Origin: Armatimonadota bacterium
Lineage (GTDB): Bacteria; Armatimonadota; Zipacnadia; JAUWAU01
Length of the DNA: 64,000 nt
Assembly: GCA_030601885.1 (NCBI GenBank)
Contig: JAUWAU010000023.1
Span: 28,224-92,223 of the forward strand
Direction: 5' to 3'
Shown: piece after piece, positions 8,077 through 18,567 of the stretch
Numbering within the stretch: the stretch's first letter is position 1
Layout: every line of letters begins with the position of its first letter
Notes under the pieces: generated by a model
Told to the model about the DNA's origin: nothing
Database searches by the model: none
The model's input: only the letters and a program-made list of their open reading frames with translations
Position numbers and translations under genes: made by a program

Positions 8077-10563
8077 ATGTCGAAATGCCTTCTGGCGCTC
8101 TCGTTCTGCGTCACTGCGGCGGCGGCCGCTGCCGCCCCGCCCGAACTTCCCGAATACACCAAACAGCGCTACGACGAACTGCGCCAGGTTGTTTGGGAGA
8201 CCAACCGCGATGTGTACTGCGCCCTGCTCGCCGTCGCCAGCGACGATCCGGCGACCGTCGCTGAAGGCGAGAAGATGATCCTGCATCGCATCGAGATCGA
8301 GCGCGCGCATATCGCCTTCATGAAGCTGGACATCGTGCTGGCGTATCGCCTGTTCAAGGACAAGCTCAGCCGTGAAGCGCAGGGGACGATCGCTCAGTTC
8401 ATCCGCGAAAGCATCGAGCCAGGCAGCGTTGAGTACGGCCGCCGCTTTGTGCATGCCAACGACAATTGGCCGTTCGCGGCGTGCTATATGATGATCGTCG
8501 GCGGCGAGGCCATCGGGCGCGACGACCTCGCCCAGGAGGGCATCCTGCGGCTGGAGACGTACCTGGACCTGTGCCGCCAGCTCGGCGTTGGCTCGGAGTA
8601 CAATAGTCCGACCTACAATCCGTTGAGCCTCGTCTGCGTGGAGGCCATCGGGGCGCTCTCGGAGAGCCTCCGTGCCCGCGTTGTAGCGCGGGTCATCGCC
8701 GAGCGGCTCTGGACGGAGATTGCCCTCCGCTACCACGCACCCTCATCGCAATTCGCCGCCCCGCACTCGCGCGCGTACATGCACGACACGCTGGGGGTTG
8801 GCTCGTCGTTGCGCTACGTAATGCACCCGCTGTTGCCCAATGGCGTCCTGCTCGATCGGGAGAGCTTCCCCGAGATAGAGCCCCGGCTTACGGTGGTGTC
8901 GGAGAACACCCTCATTCGCCACTTCTTCGACCCTCATCTGGTCGCCATCTGCGAGCGGAAGACGTTCCCCTACGTGGTCCAGGCGCGCAAGTACCGACCC
9001 TTCAAGCTGGTGGAGCCCGACACGTGGCCCGGCGGCTTCTTCGACACCATAACGTACATGACTGAGCGCTACGCCGTCGGCTCCGCGCAGCGTCCCTACG
9101 GCGACGGCAGTGGGAACACGGCCTTCCAGGTGCACTGGACGAAGGTGCCGCAGACAACGAAGCCCGGCGATACACATACGCTGTACCCGCGCTATCGAGT
9201 GAACGATGCCCTGCCTGTTCCCACCGAATCCGTCTTCCCCGAAAGCGGCTACATCCACCCACTGCAGCATCGGAACACGACGGTCATCCTGTATCGCCCC
9301 AAGCTGGCGCTCGATGGCACCATGAAAACCTTGTGCGCCAGCGCCTTGGTTCCCATGCCGACGCAACTGGATGCCGTGTACGTCGGCTTTCCGCCGAAGA
9401 AGGTCACCGGCTGGCCCATGTCGCTGAAGGAGCCTGCTTCGGTGTTCATCCAGGATGGCGATGTATACCTGGCCATCCATCCCCTCACCATCACGGATCG
9501 GGGGCGCCGGGAGGCCATGCGCCTCGAGCACGCGGCAAAGCACCTGATCGTCTCCTACTACAACCTGCAGGCCGATGCGGAGGCCACGTGGGACGAGGCC
9601 ACGTTCCTCGAGACCCGCAACGGATTCGTCGTCGAGGTGGGGGATGCCCGGGAGTTCGGCTCTTTCAACGACTTCGCGAGAACGGTGGGCACTCCGCGCC
9701 TCACCGATACGCTCCGCGATGGCGTTCGCACGGTATCGTACTCTCGCATGGGTCGGTCTATGGTGGTGAGTCAGCGCGTGGCGACTCAAGAGTACCTTGC
9801 GCGGACGTATGACGGGGAGGAGTACTCCGGCCCGCTCTTGCGCTCGCCACACACGGTCGCCTCGCTCGACGCCGCGGTGAAGCTGGCCGATGCGACGCTG
9901 ACCTCACGTCCCGGCGAGCCCAAGTGGCTGACCGTGGAGCCCACGACCGGCAGCTACGTGGTGCTGTATCCCTTCCGCTACCCTTTCCCGCTGCATCTCG
10001 CCACTCCGAAGGGGGAGCTGCACTGTGACGGATTCCGCATGGGCCGGATCGTCTATCAGCCCGGCGCGGAGACTCGGCTCGTCATAGACTGCGCGCGCGC
10101 GCCCAGACCGCTTCGGTTCACTGAACCCGAGGGCGCCTATACGGTCATCCTCAACGATGTGGATGTCACGGAGCAGGCCAGATCGGTGGAAGGCGGCTAT
10201 CTGGAGATTGCCTTGCCGGGAAACGACCGTCCCGATGCCATGCATGCAAGGTTGGAGCTGGATATCCGCCCGGCTTTTGAGCCGCTGCGGCGGGGAGAGA
10301 ATGCCAGCCTCTCTGCCACCGTCCGAAACCTCGGCGAACACGCCGCACGCGCGGTGATCGCCACGCCGTACTACCTCGGCTTTGCGCGGAACTACGGCAG
10401 CGGCGATCGCTATGCCCCCCGACTCGACCCTGGTGCTTCCGTTGACTTCCGTTGGGGTATCACCGGCAGCAGCTTGGGCGCATATTCAGGGGTCAGGATA
10501 GTGGCGACGGCCGAGAACGCGCCCCCCACGGTTGCCGAGGTGCAGTCGGTGCCGATCCCGTAG
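8077..10563 (+). CDS. Secreted hypothetical protein, possibly heparinase/alginate-lyase-like
   Basis: ATG 8077 gives a signal peptide (MSKCLLALSFCVTAAAAAAAPPE); long alpha-helical N-terminal region then beta-rich region. Confidence 0.65.
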   Translation: MSKCLLALSFCVTAAAAAAAPPELPEYTKQRYDELRQVVWETNRDVYCALLAVASDDPATVAEGEKMILHRIEIERAHIAFMKLDIVLAYRLFKDKLSREAQGTIAQFIRESIEPGSVEYGRRFVHANDNWPFAACYMMIVGGEAIGRDDLAQEGILRLETYLDLCRQLGVGSEYNSPTYNPLSLVCVEAIGALSESLRARVVARVIAERLWTEIALRYHAPSSQFAAPHSRAYMHDTLGVGSSLRYVMHPLLPNGVLLDRESFPEIEPRLTVVSENTLIRHFFDPHLVAICERKTFPYVVQARKYRPFKLVEPDTWPGGFFDTITYMTERYAVGSAQRPYGDGSGNTAFQVHWTKVPQTTKPGDTHTLYPRYRVNDALPVPTESVFPESGYIHPLQHRNTTVILYRPKLALDGTMKTLCASALVPMPTQLDAVYVGFPPKKVTGWPMSLKEPASVFIQDGDVYLAIHPLTITDRGRREAMRLEHAAKHLIVSYYNLQADAEATWDEATFLETRNGFVVEVGDAREFGSFNDFARTVGTPRLTDTLRDGVRTVSYSRMGRSMVVSQRVATQEYLARTYDGEEYSGPLLRSPHTVASLDAAVKLADATLTSRPGEPKWLTVEPTTGSYVVLYPFRYPFPLHLATPKGELHCDGFRMGRIVYQPGAETRLVIDCARAPRPLRFTEPEGAYTVILNDVDVTEQARSVEGGYLEIALPGNDRPDAMHARLELDIRPAFEPLRRGENASLSATVRNLGEHAARAVIATPYYLGFARNYGSGDRYAPRLDPGASVDFRWGITGSSLGAYSGVRIVATAENAPPTVAEVQSVPIP

Positions 10564-10602
10564 GCAAGCTGACGAGGGACACGGGTGCCGCCTGTCGGCC
10601 CC

Positions 10603-13395
10603 TCATATCGCTGCCACTCCGCTGATGGCGAACAGCGCGGCGCCCGGCGCGCTCGAGTCGTCCGGGAGAACCATGTCGATGGTGCGGATGACCTTGCCCG
10701 GATGCGGATTCACCCACTCGGCCGCGTAGATGATGACCCGTTGCCCCGACGCCGTCGTGCCGAGCCACGCCGGCCGGGCGCCGTACAGGAACCAGCCAAT
10801 CCGCATGTCCCCGGGCCCCACCGCCGACTGATCCAGCCACTCCATCGCCTCGATGCGGTAGTGGACGGCGAACTCCGCGCCGGCGCCATCCGCGTAACCA
10901 ATTCGGTACACGAAAGCCGGCTGCGTGGCACTGGCCTCTATCGATCCCGTCACAGCGTGAAGAAACACGAGGCTTGCCGCCCGCTTGTCGATGGCTATCC
11001 CCTTGACCTCCGACGGTAGCGACCTGTTCCCCCGTTGAGCGTTCTCGATCATCACGCACGACCGGCCGCCGTTGGCGTTTGGATCTATCAGTTGAAACAA
11101 CTGGCCACACAGTTCCGTCGGTCTCCGAGGTAACGCGCGGAGGTCGAGCCCCGGGCCCAGGTCGAGCCAGCCGCGGCCGTCGAACGGCTTCTCGTCCGTG
11201 GTGCTCCGGTTCGCGTGGACCCTTATGTCCACCGTGAAGCAATCGGTCGGTCGAGCGCGGCGCGAGGGGAGTTTGGTGTCCTGCACGATCTCCCGAACCA
11301 ACTCAAGTCCGTTGACCAGATGCGAGGCCATGTCTAGCGCGGATGCCTCGGGCGTCCGTGCACTCCACAACTCCTCCGCCGCCACGACGTAATCGAGGAA
11401 CTTGAAACGCCGCGCCATGTCTTCCAACGTCTGGGAGCCGTAGTTCGCCACCGTTGCACCGATGAAGTCCGCCCCGCGCTGCCCAGCCCACTTGGTGAAG
11501 TCGCATATCGCGAAGCTCGCATCGGTGTAGCCAACGTTCTGGATGATCTGCCTGTAGCCCTTGGACGCCAGGTACCGGTTGAGATTCGAGGAGTCCGGCT
11601 CGTCCTTCTTCCTCCGCCAAACGCCGTAGGACCAGTTCACCAGTGCGACGCGGTCTTTTGGCAATTGGTCAATGATTTCGTACATCGGGATCTGCGGCCC
11701 GCCCGGATACCCAGGCTCCTCGCCCTGGTGCTCCTTGAGGATGATCGTGGTCTGGTACATGTGAATGCGCCGGTGCGTCTTGCGGATGTGGTCGGAGCAC
11801 TTGTTCACCCAGTCAGCCATGAGCTGCACCGGGTCGTGATCGCAACAAAGCTCGCAGCAGCCCCACCGCGAGCCGTTGTACCACTGCAGTGGCTCGTCCA
11901 CGCCGCCAAAGAAATACTCGTCCGTGTAGATGGAGCAGACCTCGTTGACGGCTTGCCTGAAAACCTCGAAGTTCCTCGGCTGAAGCGGGCAGGCGTTCAC
12001 GCGGCTCATGCGACGGAGGATCTCGCCGGGGTAGCGCTTGAACTCGATCCTCCCGTCCTTGAGATAGGCCTCGCCGGGGCGAGCTTCGACGAGCGATGGA
12101 TCGCCGAGCTGCATGACCCACGTAGCCGGAGCAATGCCCCAGCCTCCGCTCGTTGCGAGCCCCAGGGATTCGTTGAACTCGATCGCGTCCTTCAGTTCCT
12201 CGGCGCTGATGGCCTTGCTGTACCCCGTCTTCCACGACTCGAAGTTGACCGCCTAGTACAGCCCCTCGTGCACCACGCGGTTGTATTTGAGCGCGGCGAG
12301 CGCGCGGATGTAGCGCTCGTTGAACGCCCCGTCCTCCCTGTTCGGCGGGACCTTGCGCACCGCGCGGAAAGCGAAATGCGGCCAGTCGCGTATCTCGCAG
12401 CAGGGAACGGTCCCGTCCTCGGCTATGATCTGCGCAAGAGTCCGGACCCCGTTCCTGAGGCCTGCTTCGTCGAAGCCGGTAAGCTCGATGCCGCCGGGCG
12501 TCACTATTAGCTCGTATCCCCCAGGTGCCTCCCACGGCGCCCCGGTCTCGCGCTTCCCGTCGAAGCTCTTGAAGCGGATCGCCGATTCATCGCGCTTGGT
12601 GAGGACATGCCCCGGCCTCAGTGTGAGCCGCGTGCGCAAGTTGCCTCCGGAGGCTTTGAGCTCTCGCGGTCGGGGCACGATCGCCGCGAGGCCATGGCGC
12701 AGCGTCACCTGCTTGACGGGCTTTGGCTCGGAGAGCGACGCCGGATCGTATGGGAGGAGGGGCTGGAGATCGCGGGACTCACCGGCGCGCACCGTGCGCC
12801 CCCAGATCTGGAGCTCAGCAAATCGCGGCTCGTGATTGCCGCGGACGTTAATGCGTAGATACCTCGCAATGCCGTTCACGCCGTGGAACAGCACGGCAAG
12901 ATAGCGCCCGCGTCTCCTGTCCTCCTCGGTGGGGAAGTCCTTCGGACCGTACGTCTCCACGGGCACAAACACCTCGCCGTCCTGCTGTCTCAGGTAAAGC
13001 GTCCCGCCGGTCAGTCTGTTGCCCTTGCAGCGGACCTCGACTCTGTCAAGGTAGTAGTCGGCCCCCAGGTCAAGCACGATGTCTCGGCCAAGGCTGCCGA
13101 ACTCACGGTCGTCCCACTCAAGAAGCGTGTCCTCGTCTCCGTCGGTGAGAGCGCCTTGCGAGAAAGGCACATCTCTCTGCGGAGGGCCCTCAGGCCATCC
13201 GGGCGTAATGAGACCGGGCATGAGGATGGAGTAAGTGCCGTCAACGCCGGCGTTGTCCGCATCCCGCGGCGCGTTGCCGGTGAGGCATTTGAGCCCCGGC
13301 GTCTGCGACGACGTCGTTGACACTATGGCGGCGAGCGCCAGCGCGACGGAGATCGGCAGTGAGAGTCGTCCAAGCGCCTGATGCGGGGAGTGCAT
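10603..13395 (-). pseudogene. GH20-type beta-N-acetylhexosaminidase-like gene interrupted by one in-frame TAG (12253-12255)
   Basis: ORFs 12253..13716 and 10603..12114 are in the same frame and the 12115-12252 gap has no stop. Signal peptide, discoidin-like module, GH20 N-terminal domain (IVPRPRELKASGG...RTLAQIIAEDGTVPCCEIRDWPHFAFRAV) and downstream catalytic-type motif YFFGGVDEP. Start ATG 13395. Confidence 0.75.
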
Positions 13396-13552
13396 GACAA
13401 CTCCGCCCTCGAAGCATCGACCGGATTCAGATCTCCCAGGTGCTCTCTCTGGCCCCGAACTGTTGCGAGAAGGGGCGTGCGAGCCCTGTCGCAGTGCCCC
13501 GGCTCGATCTGGAGGAGCAAGGCGGTCAGTGCCTGGCTGTTTGCCGTCGGCA

Positions 13553-15700
13553 CTAGCTCGCGCGCGTGATGCGATAGTACAGCCGATAGCTGCCCGTATC
13601 GCCGGAGTTGTAGAAATGTAGGCTGCGGGCATAGCTGCCGCCCGGCGGCACCAGGCGTTGTAAGTCATGATACGACAGGTACAGCTCTTCCGTTCCCAGG
13701 TGGTCTGGATCGCCACCGAACCAGGACGCGATGGCGCCGATCACCTGCTTCATGAACCACGCCACGGCCTCGATCACCGCTGCCAGTGGCAGCCCGCCGC
13801 TGAGGCTCGCCAGGCCTGCGGCCACATGTCCCATGAAGCCTACGAAGTCCTGCATCGCGTGCACGTCCCCCAAGTCCCACTCATACAACTGTGTCACCAG
13901 AAACATCCCATACTTGATTTCCCCCCAACTACCGTCGATGCGGAAGATGTTCCGATCGGCCGCTTTGTAGTCCTTGAGGTCGCCATCGTCAAATCCGCCG
14001 TATTCGTCTGTATTCTTGGTCCACACATCTCCGTCGGCCGTCACCGTCCAGAAGGTCACAATCTCGTCACTGCCCCACCACTCAGGATTGGACTCGTCCA
14101 CGCATTTGATCCGCTCGAATACTATCCGGTATCGTGGGGTGCCAACGGTGTAGGCGATGGCGTCGCTCACTGGCGTGCGGGAAATGGCGACCTGGAACAT
14201 GTAATTGCCGGCAATCAGGCTCGCAGGCAACTGGACTCGCAGTTGGGTACTGCTGCTGGTGGCCTGCGCCTTCTCCACCCACAGCCTCGGCTCGGCGAGA
14301 TCCAAGAGTTCCATGCGCACGTAGTGATCATTGCGCGGCTGAAAGTTCCGACCGCTGATAACCACCCACTGTGATGGCTCCTGCCGCGGGGGCGATATGC
14401 TGGTGATCTCAGGCGTGGGCGCGGGCGGCTCCTTGATCCGAAGGGGCACCAGGTTGGTAGCATGAGATTCCATGATCGCTCCCGGACGGAGCTGCCGGCG
14501 CACATCGGCCCGCAGTGATGCACTGAGGCCGAGCGATCGCACCGGGCTGGTGCGCCGGACCGCTGCCGAGCGCGTCCGCCTGGCTGGCGTCGCTGGAGCA
14601 GCCGGTTGCGCATCGCTCGTCGTCTCCATGGGGCGCGAGACCACCACTTTTAGCTGCCACCACTCGGGCGCAATATTGGTGGGCAGCCGAAAGGTCAGCC
14701 GGGTGCTGGTGGCGCTTTGTGGCTGGAGCCTGAAAGACGGCACCAGAGCGCTTAACGACAGTATCTGGACTGAGTTCTGATTGGCGTCGGTTGAGAACGC
14801 CCGGCCGACTATCGTGAGCTGCTGGCCGGGGCTATAGCCCTGCGTGCCGGCACTCGGCTCCAACCGATCGATTCTCGGCCGCAGATCCGGCCGCAAGGTT
14901 GCGGCCGCTGCCACTTTTGCCTGTGCAGGCGTCCGTATGGCGGCTACTCCCGTGCTCTTCAGCGCATCTGCCACATGCGTGGCCGTCACTGGGGCCAGCG
15001 GTCTCATCCTCACCGCCGTCGGCGTAAACGCCTTGGCCCTCACGTTGCTGGGGACGGCCTTCATGTCTCGCACGAACGACGTCAGCAGTTGCCGGCTCAC
15101 TCCCGGGTACTTCGCCAGTCCCTCTTCGAAAATCCGATCCAGCTCGTTCTTGTCCCGCACATTGCCCAAGTGACGCTCGGCCAATTGTGCGATGATCGGG
15201 AGGAACGCGTCCCTGGCCTCGGATCGGGCGAGCGCTGCTTGTAGGCGACCCGTGTCGGTGACCGTGGGCTTAAACACCTTGCGGGCGCCGCCGGCCAGGA
15301 TGGCCAATTGCCCCGATGTCTGGACCACGCCTTGCTTTGGCCCGACGGTCACCGTGTAGGTCTGACCTTTGGTGCCCTGGAAGCCCACTCCGACGGGCGG
15401 CACGCCGGCTTGTACCGCGGGCCGACTCAGCCCTGGAGCCGCCACGCTGACTTGGATGGCGGCCTTGGAAGTCCATGTTGCGGCGGCCGTATACGCGTTC
15501 GAGTCGGGCGCGACGAAGTTGTAGGTGAACTTCGGCTGAGCCCGCGAAAGGCGAAACGAGACTTCCATCGGGCCCGCGGGCACCGTCGCCACGCGGCGCG
15601 CCGGTCGCATGACGGGCCGACGACTGAACTGTGCCTGTCCCGCAGTAGCGCCAACGAAGAAGCACACCAGGATCGTGAGCACTCGTGTCCAACAACGCAT
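13553..15700 (-). CDS. Secreted multi-domain protein with IPT/TIG-like repeats
   Basis: Signal peptide MRCWTRVLTILVCFFVGATAGQA; repeats PSAGTQGYSPGQQLTIVGRAFS and ITSISPPRQEPSQWVVISGRNF. GGAGG before ATG 15700. Confidence 0.72.
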   Translation of the reverse strand: MRCWTRVLTILVCFFVGATAGQAQFSRRPVMRPARRVATVPAGPMEVSFRLSRAQPKFTYNFVAPDSNAYTAAATWTSKAAIQVSVAAPGLSRPAVQAGVPPVGVGFQGTKGQTYTVTVGPKQGVVQTSGQLAILAGGARKVFKPTVTDTGRLQAALARSEARDAFLPIIAQLAERHLGNVRDKNELDRIFEEGLAKYPGVSRQLLTSFVRDMKAVPSNVRAKAFTPTAVRMRPLAPVTATHVADALKSTGVAAIRTPAQAKVAAAATLRPDLRPRIDRLEPSAGTQGYSPGQQLTIVGRAFSTDANQNSVQILSLSALVPSFRLQPQSATSTRLTFRLPTNIAPEWWQLKVVVSRPMETTSDAQPAAPATPARRTRSAAVRRTSPVRSLGLSASLRADVRRQLRPGAIMESHATNLVPLRIKEPPAPTPEITSISPPRQEPSQWVVISGRNFQPRNDHYVRMELLDLAEPRLWVEKAQATSSSTQLRVQLPASLIAGNYMFQVAISRTPVSDAIAYTVGTPRYRIVFERIKCVDESNPEWWGSDEIVTFWTVTADGDVWTKNTDEYGGFDDGDLKDYKAADRNIFRIDGSWGEIKYGMFLVTQLYEWDLGDVHAMQDFVGFMGHVAAGLASLSGGLPLAAVIEAVAWFMKQVIGAIASWFGGDPDHLGTEELYLSYHDLQRLVPPGGSYARSLHFYNSGDTGSYRLYYRITRAS

Positions 15701-15908
15701 CACTACACCTCCGACGCTAGGGGTCTCACTGGTTTCAGTGGGAGGCATTCCGCGCCGCGCCCCCTCATCCTTCCCGCGCCGTGATACTTTGTTGCGATGC
15801 TGGGAGATTTTCTCTGAAAGCGTGCGGATGGGCGCGGAGAGCATTCCAGGCCCGAGGATCAGCACGAGCGCGCTGATGTCCGTGTACTCCTCCGGCCGGC
15901 AGCACGTT

Positions 15909-15938
15909 TTGCTGCAACAGGGCATTCTAGGTTATAAT
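15909..15938 (+). promoter_or_regulatory. Candidate sigma70-type promoter for the CsgG-like gene
   Basis: TTGCTG-N18-TATAAT in a GC-rich background, 95 bp upstream of ATG 16033. Confidence 0.5.
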
Positions 15939-16032
15939 GCAGCAGATGACGACGACATGGACCGGGCCTCACGCGCTGCGGACGCGACGAGCCGTGCGTG
16001 AGCGCTCGCCGTCAGAAGGAGTGACCCATCCC

Positions 16033-17097
16033 ATGAAAACGAGGAGCGCTACCGGCATACGAGTAGCAGCCGCTGTTGCGGCTGTAACCCTCGCAATACT
16101 GCCGGCACAAGTCCTGATGGCCCAGGACCAGCCGATCGAGCAGCAGCCTCTGCCAGAGCCGGTAGAGACTGTCGCCCCTGAGGCTGAAAAGCCCACGGGG
16201 CCTCTGCCCGGCCAAACGCGTATTGCAGTGGTGGCCTTCGAATCACCGCCCCAGGTAGACACCGAGTATCAGGTGGGGCCGGGGCTGGCGGATATGCTCA
16301 TCACCGCTCTGGTGAATCAGCATCGCTTCTGGGTTATCGAGCGCACCCGACTCGAAGATGTACTGATTGAACAGGATCTCGGGCTGGAAGGGATACTGGA
16401 TGCGGCCGGCGCCGCCAAGGCCGGCCAGGTGCTGGGGGTGCAGTACTTGATCATGGGCAAGGTGACCAACTTCGGCTTTCGCGGTCGGGAGGCGGCTGTG
16501 GGCGCCGCTGTGGGGGGCATTCTGAGCAAACTCGGGGGCCTGAGTGGCCGGAAGCGCAAGGCGCAGGTTGCCATTGACGTTCGCATGGTGGCCGCTGAAG
16601 GCGGGCGCATCGTTCTCTCCAAGAAGGCCTCAGGCGAGTCCAGTGAAGGCGGCGGGTTCGCCCTGGGTGGTGATCCCAGCGAATTGATCGGGCTCGCCCA
16701 TGTACAGTCTGAAGAGTTCGAGAATTCAATGATCGGCCGCGCCTGTCGCAAAGCCATTGACGAAGTGGTGAAAGTGGTGGTGGACTACTTCCCCTTCGCG
16801 TGCCGCGTCGCGACAGTGGCCAACGGAAACGTATACCTGGACGCGGGCAAGTTCCAGGGGCTAACGCCCGGTATGACGCTGCGGGTGCTTCGCGAGAAGC
16901 CGGTGACGGATAGCAAGGGGACCGTGGTATTTGTGGAGACCACCGAACTGGGCACCATCACGATCGTTGCGGTCACGAATGATAGGGCCAAGGCCAAGGC
17001 AGACCTGGGAGCTGGCAGCATCCAGGAGGGCGACAAGGTGATGATGCTCAAGAAGGCGGCGGCGAAGCAGGAAGGAAAGAAGAAAGGGCGTCGATAG
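16033..17097 (+). CDS. CsgG/HfaB-like secreted protein
   Basis: Signal peptide; IAVVAFESPPQVDTEYQVGPGLADMLITALVNQHRFWVIERTRLEDVLIEQDLGLEG...GQVLGVQYLIMGKVTNFG. AAGGAG before ATG 16033. Confidence 0.85.
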   Translation: MKTRSATGIRVAAAVAAVTLAILPAQVLMAQDQPIEQQPLPEPVETVAPEAEKPTGPLPGQTRIAVVAFESPPQVDTEYQVGPGLADMLITALVNQHRFWVIERTRLEDVLIEQDLGLEGILDAAGAAKAGQVLGVQYLIMGKVTNFGFRGREAAVGAAVGGILSKLGGLSGRKRKAQVAIDVRMVAAEGGRIVLSKKASGESSEGGGFALGGDPSELIGLAHVQSEEFENSMIGRACRKAIDEVVKVVVDYFPFACRVATVANGNVYLDAGKFQGLTPGMTLRVLREKPVTDSKGTVVFVETTELGTITIVAVTNDRAKAKADLGAGSIQEGDKVMMLKKAAAKQEGKKKGRR

Positions 17098-17108
17098 GCC
17101 AACCGTGG

Positions 17109-18143
17109 TCACCGGGGCAAGTTGTCGTCCGGGTGGAAGTCGGTTGACAGCCACCCTTCGCGCCGAAAGAGGAAGTCCTCGTTCTCGTACATCATCGGCG
17201 CCACGGCAACGGCCGCGAGGCGGAAATCTCCGCACAGCGTAAGCTCCAGCACGCCACTGTTTGCGTGCCCGACGATGGCCCAGGATCCATACTCCCCCGC
17301 CGCGACGCGGGGCATTGTGCGCACCTCGTCCCGCCCGGGCGAGACCTCGCACGGCCCGATGGCGCGCTCCGGCGATCCCACGAGAAGACTGACCAGATAG
17401 TACCCCTCGCGCTCCGTCCGCAGTCGCAGGACCGGGCCATCCTTGGCCGCTGCCTCGCGTGGCCACGCGCCTTCGGCACGAACTGGAGCCGTCTCCGCGA
17501 ATCGCGCGTCGGATTCCAGCCTGAGCAGCGACGGATCCGCCCAGCTCGCCACCGCATTCGTCTCCGGGTGCCCGAGCGCACAGGTGGCGTAACCCCCGAC
17601 ATCACGCTCTCCAACGTTGACACGCAGCACGGGCACGTTCGGCTGGGTCCAGCGGTTGCTTCTCAGCGGATGTACCTGCTCGACCGGAATGTCCAATGCG
17701 CGGCAAATGATGAGCTTGAACTCGTGCAACCCGCCCAAGTGCGTCTTCCCCTCGCCCGAGTGCAGACGGTAGCCATCCCCTTCACGCAGGAGACTCCACG
17801 TGGCGGTCGTCTTGGTGAGGCCGTCGGCGCCGATCCAGAGCCCACGGACGGTGAGGTCGATATCGAGTGCCCCTCCTGGCAAATGCGCCCGCATGTACCG
17901 CAGGTCTCGAAGCTGCGTAATGCCCTTGGGGCCGAGACGCCCGACGAGGATGCGGCCGAAGGCCCAGCAGAAGTAGGCGGACGGCTCGGTGAGGTCGAGC
18001 TTAGCCCATGCCGGTTTGCTGTAAGCCTCGGACAGCGCCGTACGCGACTTCAGCGTCGCATAGATGCTGGGGTGGCTCAAGAACGGAACGGCGTTCACCT
18101 CGGTGCCCACCGTGTCGCAGACGGGCGTGCGCGATCCGGCCAC
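17109..18143 (-). CDS. Hypothetical protein, possibly 5'-truncated
   Basis: Long ORF of protein-like composition ending 11 bp from the convergent CsgG-like gene. No signal peptide; N-terminus overlaps a different small ORF. Confidence 0.5.
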   Translation of the reverse strand: MAGSRTPVCDTVGTEVNAVPFLSHPSIYATLKSRTALSEAYSKPAWAKLDLTEPSAYFCWAFGRILVGRLGPKGITQLRDLRYMRAHLPGGALDIDLTVRGLWIGADGLTKTTATWSLLREGDGYRLHSGEGKTHLGGLHEFKLIICRALDIPVEQVHPLRSNRWTQPNVPVLRVNVGERDVGGYATCALGHPETNAVASWADPSLLRLESDARFAETAPVRAEGAWPREAAAKDGPVLRLRTEREGYYLVSLLVGSPERAIGPCEVSPGRDEVRTMPRVAAGEYGSWAIVGHANSGVLELTLCGDFRLAAVAVAPMMYENEDFLFRREGWLSTDFHPDDNLPR

Positions 18144-18298
18144 GCGCTGAATACCTCCTCAGCCCGGTCAACGAAATCATCGAAGTCGCCAGCCACGGCA
18201 AGCGCGGCATATTGCTCAATGGCCGCTGCCGCTGCGTCCTGGTCGCCACTGGCCAACTCGTCCAGTAGGTTCTTCGCGAGTTGCTGCCGCTCGTCCAT
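18095..18298 (-). CDS. Small helical protein of unknown function (possible truncated antitoxin-like)
   Basis: MDERQQLAKNLLDELASGDQDAAAAAIEQYAALAVAGDFDDFVDRAEEVFSAW; purine-rich GGGAAGGG upstream. The C-terminus runs into the neighbouring ORF in another frame. Confidence 0.35.
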   Translation of the reverse strand: MDERQQLAKNLLDELASGDQDAAAAAIEQYAALAVAGDFDDFVDRAEEVFSAWPDRARPSATRWAPR

Positions 18299-18532
18299 GT
18301 CCCTTCCCTACAGAGAGGTTCGCAGTCTGATGGCCTGTCTCCTCTCATTCTGGATTCACGCCGCTTGGTGCTACACCCGCGAAGGTTTAGTAGACTCTGG
18401 CCACGGTGTGCATCCGCGTAGTGTCTGGAGAGGAGTAAGTAGGCCACGCAGTCGGGCAAGCCTGCAGGCCCCAAGAGGCGATCTGCCAGAGGTGCGCGCC
18501 ACAGGGATTAGGAGAAATCTCACAGAAGGGGG

Positions 18533-18561
18533 TTTACGAGCGGCCCAGTATGGTATATACT
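18533..18561 (+). promoter_or_regulatory. Candidate sigma70-type promoter for the tandem-hairpin RNA
   Basis: TTTACG (18533-18538)-N17-TATACT (18556-18561); predicted TSS near 18568, the first base of hairpin A. Confidence 0.55.
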
Positions 18562-18567
18562 ACGGAT

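Noticed and set aside
12253-12255. Pyrrolysine or genome-wide amber recoding
   Set aside because: Other genes in the window terminate with TAG and no pyl genes are visible; nonsense mutation or error is more likely.
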